The notes under the pieces: model-generated | Database searches by the model: none | Seen by the model: only the letters and a program-made list of their open reading frames with translations | What the model was told of the DNA's origin: nothing | Position numbers and translations under genes: made by a program | Part shown: in pieces, positions 24,258 to 33,448 of the stretch | Layout of the letters: each line of letters begins with the position of its first letter | How positions within the stretch are numbered: the first letter of the stretch is position 1 | From: Paenibacillus planticolens | Lineage (GTDB): Bacteria; Bacillota; Bacilli; Paenibacillales; NBRC-103111 | Length of the DNA stretch: 64,000 nucleotides | Reading direction: 5' to 3' | NCBI RefSeq assembly: GCF_013141725.1 | Contig: NZ_WHNZ01000040.1 | Location: forward strand, 1 to 64,000

Positions 24258-24437
24258 GGGAACTGTAGTCCCCTATTTAGGCAAAATCGGCCTGATTCCA
24301 CTTTTAGTGGGAACTACAGGGCCTTATTTGCCCCTGCAGCCGCCATTTCCGCTTGAAATGGGCAAATAGCGGACCACAGTTCCTCTTCAGAGCTGGAAGA
24401 ACTGCTATTGGAGCAAATAGCGGACTGTAGTTCCCTC
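24258..24437. repeat. Dispersed palindromic repeat, locus C
   Basis: Two forward (24258-24278, 24309-24330) and two inverted units (24362-24385, 24413-24436) of the GGGAACTACAG...CTATTT family, between the convergent ytxH unit and fumC. Confidence 0.8.
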
Positions 24438-24448
24438 TGGCGACCGAA

Positions 24449-24631
24449 TAATGCATAAATCGCAGCAAATAACGTGCTTCCCTCGATTTCAAAGAGAAAT
24501 CCTGCATTTTGTACATCAAATCCGCCAAGTTTCAGCCCAAGGGGGCCAAATGGGTAAATTTGATGTACTTTATGCAGGATTAGATGCGAAATCGAGGGTT
24601 ACGCCTGAATTTGCTGCACTTTATGCAGGAT
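24449..24631. repeat. Second palindromic repeat family next to fumC
   Basis: Four about 24 bp units of a different type (ATTTGATGTACTTTATGCAG): two in one orientation (24449-24473 diverged, 24498-24521) and two inverted (24558-24581, 24608-24631). A perfect 10 bp pair CCTCGATTTC (24481-24490) and GAAATCGAGG (24588-24597) lies in the same palindrome. It touches the 3' end of fumC and could act as its terminator structure. Confidence 0.75.
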
Positions 24632-24643
24632 CGTGCCGCCGCA

Positions 24644-26029
24644 TCAAGCCTTCGGCTGCACCATTTCCTCCGGCCGCACGTAGCTGTCAAACTGCTCCGC
24701 CGTCAAGTGGCCGCTGCGCACGGCTGACTCCTTCAGCGTCAGCCCTTCCTTGTGGGCTTGCTTCGCAATGCTGGCCGCCTTCTCATACCCGATATACGGG
24801 TTGAGCGCGGTAACCAGCATGAGCGACTGCTCGAGATTGCGCTGAATCACCTCGCGATTCGGCTCCATCCCCACGAGACAGTTGTCGTTGAACGAGCGCA
24901 TGCTATCCGCCAGCAGCCGCACGGACTGCAGGAAGTTATGGATGATCACGGGCTTGAACACGTTCAGCTCGAAGTTGCCCTGACTGGCGGCGAAGCCGAT
25001 GGCCGCATCGTTGCCCATAACCTGGCACACGACCATCGTCATCGCTTCGCTCTGGGTCGGGTTAACCTTGCCCGGCATAATCGAAGATCCGGGCTCGTTC
25101 TCCGGGATCGTGATTTCACCGATCCCGCAGCGAGGGCCGCTCGATAGCCACCGCACATCGTTGGCTATCTTCATCAAGTTCGCCGCGAGCGCCTTCAGCG
25201 CGCCGTGAGCGTAAACGATCTGATCATGGCTGGTCAGCGCATGAAACTTATTCGCGGCCGAGACGAAGCGTGTGCCCGTCTCACGGGACAGCGCTTCGGC
25301 AACGCGCGCGCCGAACTCCGGATGCGCGTTCAGCCCGGTGCCGACCGCGGTGCCGCCAATGGCCAGCTCGCGCATCGTATCCACGCTGCTGCGCACCATG
25401 CGCGCGGTCTGCTCCAGCATCGCCCACCAGCCGCTAATCTCCTGCCCCAGCGTGAGCGGGGTTGCATCCTGCAGGTGGGTGCGGCCGATCTTAACGATGG
25501 AGGCATAGGCCTCCATCTTGCTCTGCAGCGTCGCCTGCAAAAGCTCCAGCGCAGGCAGCAGCTCTTGCTCCACCGCGAGGACCCCGGCCACGTGCATCGC
25601 GGTAGGGAACGTATCGTTCGAGCTTTGCGAGCGATTCACGTCATCGTTGGGATGGATGCGCGCGCCATCCCCGAGCAGTTCGCTGCCGCGATGCGCAATC
25701 ACCTCGTTGACGTTCATGTTCGACTGCGTCCCGCTGCCGGTTTGCCAGACGACGAGCGGGAACTCTCCGCTCCAGCGGCCCTGCACGATTTCGTCCGCCG
25801 CTTGCGAAATGGCCTCCGCCTTCTCCGGCGTTAGCCCGCCAAGCTCACGGTTGACTTGTGCAGCGGCCTTTTTCAACAAAGCAAAAGCCCCAATCAACCG
25901 CTCCGGCATCTGCTCGGTGCCAATTTTGAAATTCTCAAAGCTGCGCTGCGTCTGCGCGCCCCACAACTTATCCACAGGTACTCTGATTTCCCCCATCGTA
26001 TCTCGTTCAATCCGGTATTGCTGCTCCAT
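24644..26029 (-). CDS. fumC: Class II fumarate hydratase
   Basis: Interconverts fumarate and L-malate in the TCA cycle; iron-independent, tetrameric. The 461-residue product shows the aspartase/fumarase signatures: [65 protein letters not shown], and the flexible loop [16 protein letters not shown]. Length equals that of E. coli FumC. A large part of the gene (25150-25830) is unusually GC-rich. Monocistronic. Confidence 0.96.
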   Translation of the reverse strand: MEQQYRIERDTMGEIRVPVDKLWGAQTQRSFENFKIGTEQMPERLIGAFALLKKAAAQVNRELGGLTPEKAEAISQAADEIVQGRWSGEFPLVVWQTGSGTQSNMNVNEVIAHRGSELLGDGARIHPNDDVNRSQSSNDTFPTAMHVAGVLAVEQELLPALELLQATLQSKMEAYASIVKIGRTHLQDATPLTLGQEISGWWAMLEQTARMVRSSVDTMRELAIGGTAVGTGLNAHPEFGARVAEALSRETGTRFVSAANKFHALTSHDQIVYAHGALKALAANLMKIANDVRWLSSGPRCGIGEITIPENEPGSSIMPGKVNPTQSEAMTMVVCQVMGNDAAIGFAASQGNFELNVFKPVIIHNFLQSVRLLADSMRSFNDNCLVGMEPNREVIQRNLEQSLMLVTALNPYIGYEKAASIAKQAHKEGLTLKESAVRSGHLTAEQFDSYVRPEEMVQPKA

Positions 26030-26227
26030 CTGTATATCCTCCTTTGCAGGCGCTGCCCGCCGATACGATATGTTAACCTACCTTTGCCCCACGTCAAACA
26101 CATGAAGCATAGTTTACCCAAATACTGGAGCGCTATGAGCCATCAACTGGTTTTATCCAGCACAGACGAGCTATAATAACAAAAAAACACGTGCCCTTGG
26201 CAGGTGCAAACAAAGGAGTTCTCCCGC

Positions 26228-26620
26228 ATGGAATCCAGACTTGAAATCATCGTCCGCTCGACGGAAATCGATGTGAACGGCCACGTCAACAACGCCAAAT
26301 ACTTGGAATATCTCGAATGGGGACGCGAGGAATGGTACGAGCTCTCCGGGCTGTCTTACGAGACTTTCGGCTCCATGGGCATACAGACCGTTACTGTAAA
26401 CATCAACATTAATTACAAAAAAGAGTGCAAACAAGGAGAGCAGCTCACCATTACTTGCCGCCCCGACAAAATGGGACGCTCCAGCTACGTGCTGAAACAA
26501 GAGATTTATAACAAGCAAAATGAGCTATGCGCAGATGCGCTGGTAACCAGCGTCACAATGGACAGCTCGACACGCAAAAGCGTAGCAGCGCCGGAAGCGT
26601 TGCGGAAGCATTTTAGCTAA
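26228..26620 (+). CDS. 4HBT-family acyl-CoA thioesterase
   Basis: A 130-residue hot-dog-fold protein with the YbgC/FcbC active-site pattern STEIDVNGHVNNAKYLEYLEWGREEW (Asp near residue 14). Expected to hydrolyse short- or medium-chain acyl-CoA. AAAGGAG is nine bases before the ATG at 26228. Divergent from fumC; no partner gene adjoins to narrow the substrate. Confidence 0.85.
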   Translation: MESRLEIIVRSTEIDVNGHVNNAKYLEYLEWGREEWYELSGLSYETFGSMGIQTVTVNININYKKECKQGEQLTITCRPDKMGRSSYVLKQEIYNKQNELCADALVTSVTMDSSTRKSVAAPEALRKHFS

Positions 26621-26633
26621 AAAAAGAAACGGT

Positions 26634-27203
26634 TTAAAGGTTGTTTGTGGATAACTTTTGCCCGAGCGTCGTCGGCATGCCGTCCATGCTGGTCATGTTT
26701 TTTTCCTGCCAATACGCCAGCAGACCCTCGTCGCCTTTATTCACAGCCCATTTCTGCAGCGTATTCCGCTCGCCCTCATAGTTGTAGAAAGGAACGCTAA
26801 AGCCGCAGGAGGTCTTGACCTCATGTACTTTGACGGCAATGATTTGCCGAGCCCCGGGCAGCATTGTAAACCGGGGAGCCAATGCCTCCCACTCCGGGGT
26901 TTCCGGCAGGATGACGCGCCCTTGCCCATACAGACGCAGAATCATCGGAGGTCCCTCGAATGCGGAGAACAGGATGGTAATTCGTCCGTTCTCTTCGAGA
27001 TGCGCACTCGTTTCGTTGCCGCTCCCGGTTAAGTCCAAATAGGCCACTTCATTTTCGTTCAAAATGCGCAGCACATCATGGCCCTTCGGCGACAGGTTCA
27101 CGTGCCCGTCCCCCGACAGCGGGGCCGACCCCACAAAAAAGATGTGCTGCTTCGCAATAAACGCCTCATGCTCCGGCAGAATAGCCTCGAATGATTTTCC
27201 CAT
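26634..27203 (-). CDS. Pyridoxamine-5'-phosphate-oxidase-like FMN-binding protein
   Basis: A split-barrel flavin-binding family protein (about 189 residues): EHEAFIAKQHIFFVGSAPLS, GHVNLSPKGHDVLRI, LDLTGSGNETSAHLEENGRITILF, then a C-terminal helical part. The pattern fits the PNPOx-like group whose members often bind FMN or F420 and reduce small molecules; the substrate is not known. The ATG at 27203 fits the family start MGKSFE; a longer frame begins at 27224. Confidence 0.8.
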   Translation of the reverse strand: MGKSFEAILPEHEAFIAKQHIFFVGSAPLSGDGHVNLSPKGHDVLRILNENEVAYLDLTGSGNETSAHLEENGRITILFSAFEGPPMILRLYGQGRVILPETPEWEALAPRFTMLPGARQIIAVKVHEVKTSCGFSVPFYNYEGERNTLQKWAVNKGDEGLLAYWQEKNMTSMDGMPTTLGQKLSTNNL

Positions 27204-27379
27204 CCAAATTCGCCGCCTTTCCATTTTCTTCTATTATGCTCCTCCCTGCTCCATTTGTGAAATACATCTATTCGTCACCCTTTATAGTTATTGCCTATCA
27301 ACAACATGGAAATCTTATGCATAATTCGGAACAGACGGAGGCATACTTAGTTAGTTGAAAAATGAGGAGGTGAACGTTC

Positions 27380-27553
27380 ATGTCAGCGAACAATCAGAAT
27401 AACAATCAGAATAATGATGCGGTAAGTCATGGCATCAATGCCGCCCAGGCCAATGCGGAAGACAGCCAAGCGCAGCAGCAGGTGGAGGAGCTAAGCTCAA
27501 TGCTTCAAAGCTCAACTGCTAATGCCAACGAGGATACGTCCTCTGAAGAGTAG
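27380..27553 (+). CDS. Small Asn/Gln-rich acidic protein, possibly spore-related
   Basis: A 57-residue frame with GAGGAGGTGAACGTTC before the ATG and its own terminator. The product is hydrophilic: an Asn/Gln-rich start (SANNQNNNQNND), an Ala/Gln helix and an acidic Ser/Glu end. It resembles small spore proteins in composition, but no SASP motif is present. Function unknown. Confidence 0.65.
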   Translation: MSANNQNNNQNNDAVSHGINAAQANAEDSQAQQQVEELSSMLQSSTANANEDTSSEE

Positions 27554-27601
27554 TCACAACGCTATTTTTACATCGTACCGTTTGCCTCTATGCGCAGACA
27601 C

Positions 27602-27652
27602 AAAAGAGCTTTCCCGTCAGGTCAGTCTTGACCCGGGGAGAGCTCTTTTTTA
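27602..27652 (+). terminator. Intrinsic terminator
   Basis: Stem AAAAGAGCT...AGCTCTTTT with an inner AGGTCA/TGACC pairing, then T. Ends the 57-residue gene. Confidence 0.85.
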
Positions 27653-27719
27653 ATCGTTTGAACCAAACGCCCAACCGCGGAATAAATTGTAGCAAAAAGG
27701 TTAGGGATGGTTGAAAAGC

Positions 27720-28328
27720 ATGCACGAATTGGATCACCCCGTCAGTATACAAACCTACCAGGTGCTTCGCGATAAATTAACACTGCTGTATCCCGCCGTT
27801 ATTCACCATACGCCCGATGCAGCGCAGCGTGCCATGAACGTGGCGATTGTTAATGCCATTAATAAGCAGCTTCGCGATCAAGGCTACCCGCAAAATCCTT
27901 TGACGGACGTTACCGCCTATTATGAACTAAAAAACAATCAGCGGGGCGTACTCAGCTTGACCTTATGGAATTATGCGTTCTCGGGCGGCGCACATGGCCT
28001 CACGATCCAGAACGCCTTAACGTTTCAGACAGAAACCGGCAAGACTTATGAGCTAAAAGATTTATTTATGCCAGGCAGCGATTATGTCAGGAAGCTGAGC
28101 GAAATGATTAAAGCCGAAATTAAATTGCGCAATATTCCGCTGCTGGTTGATTTTAAGAGCATTCGGCCGGATCAGGATTTTTATATCGCCGATAAATCAT
28201 TGGTGATTTATTTCCAGGTCTACGAGCTGGCCGCATATGTGTACGGCTTTCTTTACTTCCCTATTTCTGTGTATGCCATCCAAGACATCATTGCCGAGGA
28301 CGGCCCCCTGGGGAAAATGTTCAGTTAA
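27720..28328 (+). CDS. DUF3298-domain protein
   Basis: A 202-residue protein with the DUF3298 pattern ALTFQTETGKTYELKDLFMPGSDY and DKSLVIYFQVYELAAYVYGF. Related domains occur in anti-sigma factors (RsiV) and polysaccharide deacetylases (PdaC), but this one has no signal peptide or membrane helix. The ATG at 27720 follows AGGGATGG; the TTG at 27711 is an alternative. Its 3' end overlaps the convergent methyltransferase gene by four bases. Confidence 0.75.
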   Translation: MHELDHPVSIQTYQVLRDKLTLLYPAVIHHTPDAAQRAMNVAIVNAINKQLRDQGYPQNPLTDVTAYYELKNNQRGVLSLTLWNYAFSGGAHGLTIQNALTFQTETGKTYELKDLFMPGSDYVRKLSEMIKAEIKLRNIPLLVDFKSIRPDQDFYIADKSLVIYFQVYELAAYVYGFLYFPISVYAIQDIIAEDGPLGKMFS

Positions 28329-29299
28329 ACGCAGACGATAATTTGCCGGCTGAACTTCCCTTTGCGGACGGCGCAGCGCTCGGCGATGCGAAAGCCCGCC
28401 TGCTCAATAAGCGGATCGATCTGCTCCGTCGTAATAAGAACCGCACGCTGCGTTAAACGGCGGGCAGACTGCAGCATTTGCAGCTGCTCGTCCTCCGGCA
28501 GCTTGGAGCAGAGGTTGTACGGCATGTCGAGGATGAGCGCGTCGTAACGGATCTGCGAGCGGCTGGCTGAGGCCGGTGCTGGTGCTGCGGCTGGCTCGGG
28601 CAAGCCCAGCGTCCGCATGTCCGCCAACGTGACCACATTCGGCATGCCGAAGTGGGCCAAATTCACCCGCGCGCCGCGCACCGCCAGCGGGTTCATGTCG
28701 CTGCCGACGATGTCGATGCCCATCGACATCGCCTCCACCAGCACCGTGCCGATGCCGCAGCACGGGTCAATGACCCGCGCGCCCTCCGTGACGGGCACGG
28801 CGATATTCACCACCGCCCGCGCTACGCGCGTACTCAGGGCGGTGGAGTAGTTCTGCGGCTTCTGCTGATGCTGAAGCCATACGGCTTCGCCGTAAACGCC
28901 GTCGCCGAACAGCCAGCGGCCTCCCAGCTCCGTCACGGCGAACCACTGCTCCGGCTTCCGCATCTCGGCTTTACCGCGGAGATGCCGGCCTATTTCGCGT
29001 TCGACGTCCCGCTGCCGGTCATAGCTGACCGGGGTGTCCGTCTCCGAGAACGCGACCTTGAAGGTTGACCCGCGTACGGTCAACGTCTGAACCTGCGAGG
29101 CCAGCTCCGGCAGGCTGCCGGCCTCGAACTGAACATCCAGCCGCAGCTTCAGAAACGGGCTGCGGCTTGGCTCTACTCGGCGCGCGCTGACGGCGTAACC
29201 CGCGCCGAGCACCGCTTCTGCGCCCAGTAAAGTGCGCAGCTCTAACTGGCACAGCTCCTGCTCATCTTCGTGGCAGGCATAAATATATACATGTTCCAT
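28325..29299 (-). CDS. Trm11/RlmKL-type RNA methyltransferase
   Basis: A 324-residue SAM-dependent methyltransferase. The N-terminal half is a putative RNA-binding domain (LRTLLGAEAVLGAGYAVS); the C-terminal half has motif I (VIDPCCGIGTVLVEAM), an Asp at the end of strand 2 (IVGSDMNPLAVRGA) and the catalytic motif LDMPYNL (DPPY-like). The UPF0020 family modifies guanine N2 in tRNA or 23S rRNA; the exact target cannot be told. The ATG at 29299 follows GAGGG; a longer frame begins at 29317. The stretch 28560-29230 is very GC-rich. Confidence 0.8.
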   Translation of the reverse strand: MEHVYIYACHEDEQELCQLELRTLLGAEAVLGAGYAVSARRVEPSRSPFLKLRLDVQFEAGSLPELASQVQTLTVRGSTFKVAFSETDTPVSYDRQRDVEREIGRHLRGKAEMRKPEQWFAVTELGGRWLFGDGVYGEAVWLQHQQKPQNYSTALSTRVARAVVNIAVPVTEGARVIDPCCGIGTVLVEAMSMGIDIVGSDMNPLAVRGARVNLAHFGMPNVVTLADMRTLGLPEPAAAPAPASASRSQIRYDALILDMPYNLCSKLPEDEQLQMLQSARRLTQRAVLITTEQIDPLIEQAGFRIAERCAVRKGKFSRQIIVCV

Positions 29300-29328
29300 G
29301 TTTGTCATATCCCTCATTTGAATCTGTT

Positions 29329-30225
29329 TTATACCGGAACGTCTTTGCTTTCGCTAAGGAATTGCTGCATGACCTGTTTCATGAACGTTTTGGTCGTTTG
29401 GCACAGGAACATGTCCTTACGGTATACAATGCCGACGTCCTTCTGAGGCACAGGATCTACGATCGGAATACACCGAATGTCGCTACCCTGAATGCTTTCC
29501 ACATACGAGCCGGGCAAAACCGCTCCGCACACATTATGTTTGGCCATTTGCAGCAAAGATTCCAAAGTGGAAAGCTCCAACATTGGCTTACATACCAAAT
29601 CTGCTTGCTCGCAGCACGCCTCTATCATGTGCCTGACGTAAAACTTTTTGGGCAGCATCGCCACCGGAAGTTCAGCGAGATCCGCCAGACGAATCGACTC
29701 GCTGCCAGCGAGCGGATGATTGGGCGAGACGACGAAAAGCAATTTTTCTTTATACAAAGGAATCCGAACAAGCTGGTCATCCGCCTCCGGCAAAAAGACA
29801 ACGCCTAAGTCCAGCTGATTGTTCAGCAGCCCCTCTATCGTCTCTTCGGTCGCCAGTTCGGCTACCGACAGCTCTATTTTCGGAAAATGAGCATGAAAAG
29901 CCACCATCGTCCCCGTGAGCAAATGATTGCCGGAGCACCCGATACGCAGCCTTCCCCGCTGCATGCCTTGAATCTCGTTGAAAGCAGCCTGCGCCTGCTC
30001 CAGCTCATGGAAAATATTCCGGCTGTGCTTATGCAAAATTTCCCCTGCTTCCGTTAAGTAAACCTTTTTACCGATTCGCTGAAAAAGAGGCGATCCGATC
30101 CGCTGCTCCAACACGCGAATTTGCTGGCTTAACGTCGGCTGGCTGATTCCCAGCTTTTCGGCGGCTTTCGTGAAATGAAGCTCTTCACAAACAGCCAAAA
30201 AATAGGCTAATAACCGATAATCCAT
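29329..30225 (-). CDS. LysR-family transcriptional regulator
   Basis: A 298-residue LysR protein. The N-terminal helix-turn-helix (EELHFTKAAEKLGISQPTLSQQIRVLEQRIGSPLFQR, about 15-55) is followed by a substrate-binding domain. Start ATG at 30225 with GGGG upstream; the frame from 30288 has no ribosome site. It is divergent from the branched-chain aminotransferase and probably controls it. Ligand unknown. The sequence is closest in style to CynR/YwbI-type regulators (inference). Confidence 0.88.
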   Translation of the reverse strand: MDYRLLAYFLAVCEELHFTKAAEKLGISQPTLSQQIRVLEQRIGSPLFQRIGKKVYLTEAGEILHKHSRNIFHELEQAQAAFNEIQGMQRGRLRIGCSGNHLLTGTMVAFHAHFPKIELSVAELATEETIEGLLNNQLDLGVVFLPEADDQLVRIPLYKEKLLFVVSPNHPLAGSESIRLADLAELPVAMLPKKFYVRHMIEACCEQADLVCKPMLELSTLESLLQMAKHNVCGAVLPGSYVESIQGSDIRCIPIVDPVPQKDVGIVYRKDMFLCQTTKTFMKQVMQQFLSESKDVPV

Positions 30226-30242
30226 CCTGGTATGCCCCCGTT

Positions 30243-30330
30243 CATAGCGATTACCTATGATCGTAATTGAAATTTCATAATTGATCAATGATTGTTATTT
30301 TTCTATAGTATAGAATAACGATGAGGATCG
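30243..30330 (+). promoter_or_regulatory. Divergent lysR-ilvE control region
   Basis: Contains CATAG-N7-CTATG (30243-30259), a T-N11-A type LysR site, and a 15 bp palindrome TTCTATAGTATAGAA (30301-30315). A SigA-type promoter for the aminotransferase fits TTGATC-N17-TATAGT. The palindrome overlaps its -10. Confidence 0.55.
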
Positions 30331-30353
30331 TAAACGAAAGGTGGTTGCACGCA

Positions 30354-31424
30354 ATGTATGGACAGATTCGATTTGAACGCAATCCGCACGGTAAAACAAA
30401 ACCTGGCATCGAGGATGGTTTAGGGTTTGGGCGTCATTTTACAGACCATATGTTCCTGTTGGACTATGAAGAAGGAAAAGGCTGGCATGACCCGCGTATT
30501 ATCCCTTACGGGCCGCTGTCTTATGACCCTGCCGCGATGGTTTTTCATTATGGGCAAGCTGTTTTTGAGGGGCTCAAAGCTTTCCGGACCGAGAGCGGTG
30601 AAATCCAAATTTTCCGCCCCGACCAAAATGCCATCAGGCTGAACCGTTCCAGCGAGCGGCTCAATATGCCGGCTATCGATGAAGAGTTCATTGTGAACGC
30701 CATTCGGGAGCTCGTTCGCGTAGATGCCGACTGGGTACCGCACAAGCAAGGTGCGTCCTTATATATTCGCCCTTTCGTCATTGCTACCGAGGCTGGTTTA
30801 GGCGTGCGTCCTTCATCCAGCTACTCCTTCGTTGTCATCATGTCGCCAGTTGGCGCTTACTACGAGGAAGGGCTGCAGCCGGTCAAAATTCTTGTGGAGA
30901 GCCACTACGCCAGAGCGGTTCAAGGCGGTACCGGCGGCGCCAAAGCAGCGGGGAATTACGCGGCAAGCCTGAAGGCGCAAGTGCTGGCGAAGGAGCATGA
31001 CTGCGCGCAAGTGCTGTGGCTGGACGCCATCGACAAAAAAAGCCTCGAAGAGGTCGGCAGCATGAACGTCTTTTTCAAAATCGGCGGTGACGTTGTCACG
31101 CCAAGCCTTAGCGGCTCCATCTTGGAGGGCATCACTCGCAAAAGCATCATTCATTTGCTGAACGATTGGGGCATCCCCGTCACGGAGCGGAGAATCTCCA
31201 TCGACGAAATCGTTCAGGCATACGAAAACGGTACACTCGAAGAGGCATTCGGCACCGGTACGGCTGCTGTCGTTTCGCCAATCGGCAGCCTGCTGTGGCA
31301 GGGAACGCCGATGATCATTAACGAGGGGCAGATCGGCGAGCTCGTTCATAAGCTTTACGACACGATCACCGGCATTCAGTACGGGCGGATTGCGGATAAG
31401 CACGATTGGATGGTTACTTGTTAA
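30354..31424 (+). CDS. ilvE: Branched-chain amino-acid aminotransferase
   Basis: PLP enzyme moving amino groups between glutamate and Leu, Ile or Val. 356 residues with the class IV fold: MVFHYGQAVFEGLKAFR, LYIRPFVIATEAGLGVRPS, the PLP lysine in GGTGGAKAAGNYAASL, EVGSMNVFF, and the C-terminal GTGTAAVVSPIG. GAAAGGTGGT lies eight bases before the ATG at 30354. Length matches Bacillus YwaA/YbgE. Divergent LysR regulator; strong terminator. Confidence 0.94.
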   Translation: MYGQIRFERNPHGKTKPGIEDGLGFGRHFTDHMFLLDYEEGKGWHDPRIIPYGPLSYDPAAMVFHYGQAVFEGLKAFRTESGEIQIFRPDQNAIRLNRSSERLNMPAIDEEFIVNAIRELVRVDADWVPHKQGASLYIRPFVIATEAGLGVRPSSSYSFVVIMSPVGAYYEEGLQPVKILVESHYARAVQGGTGGAKAAGNYAASLKAQVLAKEHDCAQVLWLDAIDKKSLEEVGSMNVFFKIGGDVVTPSLSGSILEGITRKSIIHLLNDWGIPVTERRISIDEIVQAYENGTLEEAFGTGTAAVVSPIGSLLWQGTPMIINEGQIGELVHKLYDTITGIQYGRIADKHDWMVTC

Positions 31425-31440
31425 TCATACGGAAACGTTG

Positions 31441-31481
31441 AAAAAACCTTTCATTCCACTTTGTGGGGTGATTGGTTTTTT
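31441..31481 (+). terminator. Intrinsic terminator after ilvE
   Basis: Stem AAAAAACC with inner TCA and CC pairs, closed by GG...GGTTTTTT. Ends the ilvE gene. Confidence 0.8.
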
Positions 31482-31518
31482 GTGTTTGCTGCTGAGGCGG
31501 GGCTTCCTGCGATGTTTA

Positions 31519-31935
31519 TCAGTCCTGCTCGGACTTCTCTTGATCCACCACGAGCTTCCCGTCGATGTCGATAATAGCCTTGGATTTCAACACATCGTCC
31601 CCAAGAAGGTCGCGCAGCTTGTTCTTCGCTTTCTGCTTCACGTCCTTGTCGATACTTTTGGCGACGGCGGCAAGTGCCAGCGCAAGCGCGCTTAAATCAT
31701 CAACATAACCGATAATCGGCAGAAAATCGGGCACAAGATCCAGCGGCAGGATAAGATACCCCAGTGTTCCGTATATTTGGACCTTTACTCTACGCGGCGT
31801 TTTGGGGCTTTCCAATGCGTAAAAGAGCAGCAAACCGCTATAAATGACTTTGCTGCCGGCCTTTTTGGCCCCCTTTTTCAATTTGGACCAGAAGCCGTCG
31901 GCTGTGAAGTATTTTTGGTATTTGGAAGCGTCCAT
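31519..31935 (-). CDS. DUF1232 (YkvA-like) membrane protein
   Basis: A 138-residue protein whose core PRRVKVQIYGTLGYLILPLDLVPDFLPIIGYVDDLSALALAL matches the DUF1232/YkvA family. The charged ends are probably cytosolic. GGAGTGA lies seven bases before the ATG at 31935; the frame from 31977 is less likely. Function unknown; family members are common in Bacilli. Confidence 0.82.
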   Translation of the reverse strand: MDASKYQKYFTADGFWSKLKKGAKKAGSKVIYSGLLLFYALESPKTPRRVKVQIYGTLGYLILPLDLVPDFLPIIGYVDDLSALALALAAVAKSIDKDVKQKAKNKLRDLLGDDVLKSKAIIDIDGKLVVDQEKSEQD

Positions 31936-32039
31936 CTCGCGATCACTCCGTTCTTTTTTAGACGTATGCGGGTCCACCTACTATTTTATCCCAATTATAC
32001 CACTATAAAATGCAATGGGCTAAATTCACTTTACTGAAA

Positions 32040-32220
32040 GGGAACTATGGTCCCCTATTTATCCCGACAGCTGCCAAACGGTACATCCGAGGGAACTATG
32101 GTCCTCTATTTCGACTATTTTGGCTGAAATGCAGCCAAACTGGCGAAATAGCGCCCTGTAGTTCCTCTCAGACTGAACAAAGCCGCATTTTCGCTCAAAT
32201 AGCGGATCCTAGTTCCCTCT
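32040..32220. repeat. Dispersed palindromic repeat, locus D
   Basis: Two forward units (32040-32060, 32091-32112) and two inverted units (32142-32168, 32196-32220) of the GGGAACTACAG...CTATTT family. The rest of the 631 bp gap (31936-32566) holds only the G-rich repeat described separately. Confidence 0.85.
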
Positions 32221-32331
32221 AGCAGATTTCTTTAAGCACTTTTTGGTGAGTTTCACCGCCCTCAGACTGCATATCAACCAGCAACTAAGATTCGCCTGCG
32301 CTAGTGCGATAGTGTGTTGCTAAGTACTTAG

Positions 32332-32462
32332 CTAGTTTGGGGGAGTTAGGGGAGTTAGGGGAGTGCGGTGAAATAGGCTAGTTGCGCTAGTTGGGGAGAG
32401 CTGAGGAGAGTTGGGGGAGTTAGGGTAATTCGGGGTAATCTGGGTAGTTGTCGTAGTTGCGG
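32332..32462. repeat. G-rich degenerate 9 bp tandem repeat with quadruplex potential
   Basis: Irregular copies of GGGGAGTTA on the + strand, with at least eight runs of three to five G. Spacing and run lengths would allow G-quadruplexes on the + strand (the template strand for the aguA-aguB transcript is the + strand). It resembles the 1-278 repeat in unit length and G/T-rich strand bias. Confidence 0.75.
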
Positions 32463-32558
32463 CCTCAAAAACAACACCAAACAGGCTGCCCCAAGGAGCA
32501 GCCCTACGTTGACCACAAATATGGTTAAAATTACACCTGATATGGGATCGAGAGCCAA
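32355..32558 (-). CDS. Possible short membrane protein after aguB
   Basis: An open frame of 67 codons from a TTG (32558), eight bases past the aguB stop. It has one convincing membrane helix (ISGVILTIFVVNVGLLLGAACLVLFL) and a basic end, but the last 30 residues are read out of the G-rich repeat. No good ribosome site. It could be a coupled gene whose 3' end was overrun by the repeat, or a chance frame. Confidence 0.3.
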   Translation of the reverse strand: MALDPISGVILTIFVVNVGLLLGAACLVLFLRPQLRQLPRLPRITLTPPTLLSSPQLAQLAYFTALP

Positions 32559-32566
32559 AGCATGAA

Positions 32567-33442
32567 TTACAGCAACTGATCTCCATCATAGGTAGCAATT
32601 TTTTTGTACAAATCCGGACGGCGGTCGCGGAAAATTCCCCACTCGATTCGCTGAACTTCCAGCTGGTCCAGGTCGAACTCGGCGACAAGCACGGTTTCTT
32701 CTGTGCGGCCTGCTTCTTCGATCATATTGCCCTGCGGGCCTGCAATGAAGGAAGAACCGTAGAAGTCGATGCTGGAATCCTCGTCTACTTCTTTGCCGAT
32801 GCGATTCGATGCAATAACCGGCATCAGGTTCGACGCGGCGTGTCCGCGCATGCACATTTGCCAGTGATCCTTCGAATCGATAGAACCGTCCTGCGGCTCG
32901 GAGCCGATTGCGGTCGGATAGAACAGCAGCTCAGCGCCCATCAGAGCCATAACGCGCGCAGCTTCCGGGTACCACTGATCCCAACAAACGCCGACGCCGA
33001 TTTTGGCGTAGCGAGTTTTCCACACTTTGAAGCCGGTATCACCAGGGTTAAAATAAAACTTCTCCTCATACCCCGGACCGTCCGGGATGTGGCTTTTGCG
33101 GTAAGTACCGAGCACTTGACCATCGGCATCAATCACAGCCAGCGAGTTGTAGCGTGCATAATTCTTTTTCTCATAAAAAGAAATCGGCAGTACAACTTGA
33201 AGCTCTTTGGCAATTTCGCGGAAATGATTGACCGCTTTGTTGTGCTCCAGCTCCGTGGCGTAGCGGTAGTAGTCGGACTTTTCTTTTTGACAGAAGTAAG
33301 GCGTCTCAAAAAGTTCTTGAATCAAAATAATTTGCGCACCCTTCGCTGCCGCCTGACGAACCAAGACCTCGGCTTTGCGAATGTTTTCTTCAATGTTATC
33401 GGAACAGCTCATTTGCGTTGCTGCTACTTTTACGTTTCTCAC
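32567..33442 (-). CDS. aguB: N-carbamoylputrescine amidase
   Basis: Hydrolyses N-carbamoylputrescine to putrescine, carbon dioxide and ammonia. Nitrilase-fold, 291 residues, with the catalytic triad E43 (LIQELF), K116 (YRKSHIPDGPG) and C153 (GVCWDQWYPEA). The GTG at 33442 has AGGGTGA seven bases upstream and gives the usual MRNVKVAATQM start; a TTG at 33448 is an alternative. Directly follows aguA with no gap, so the two form the agmatine-to-putrescine pathway. Confidence 0.95.
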   Translation of the reverse strand: MRNVKVAATQMSCSDNIEENIRKAEVLVRQAAAKGAQIILIQELFETPYFCQKEKSDYYRYATELEHNKAVNHFREIAKELQVVLPISFYEKKNYARYNSLAVIDADGQVLGTYRKSHIPDGPGYEEKFYFNPGDTGFKVWKTRYAKIGVGVCWDQWYPEAARVMALMGAELLFYPTAIGSEPQDGSIDSKDHWQMCMRGHAASNLMPVIASNRIGKEVDEDSSIDFYGSSFIAGPQGNMIEEAGRTEETVLVAEFDLDQLEVQRIEWGIFRDRRPDLYKKIATYDGDQLL

Positions 33443-33448
33443 GATCAA

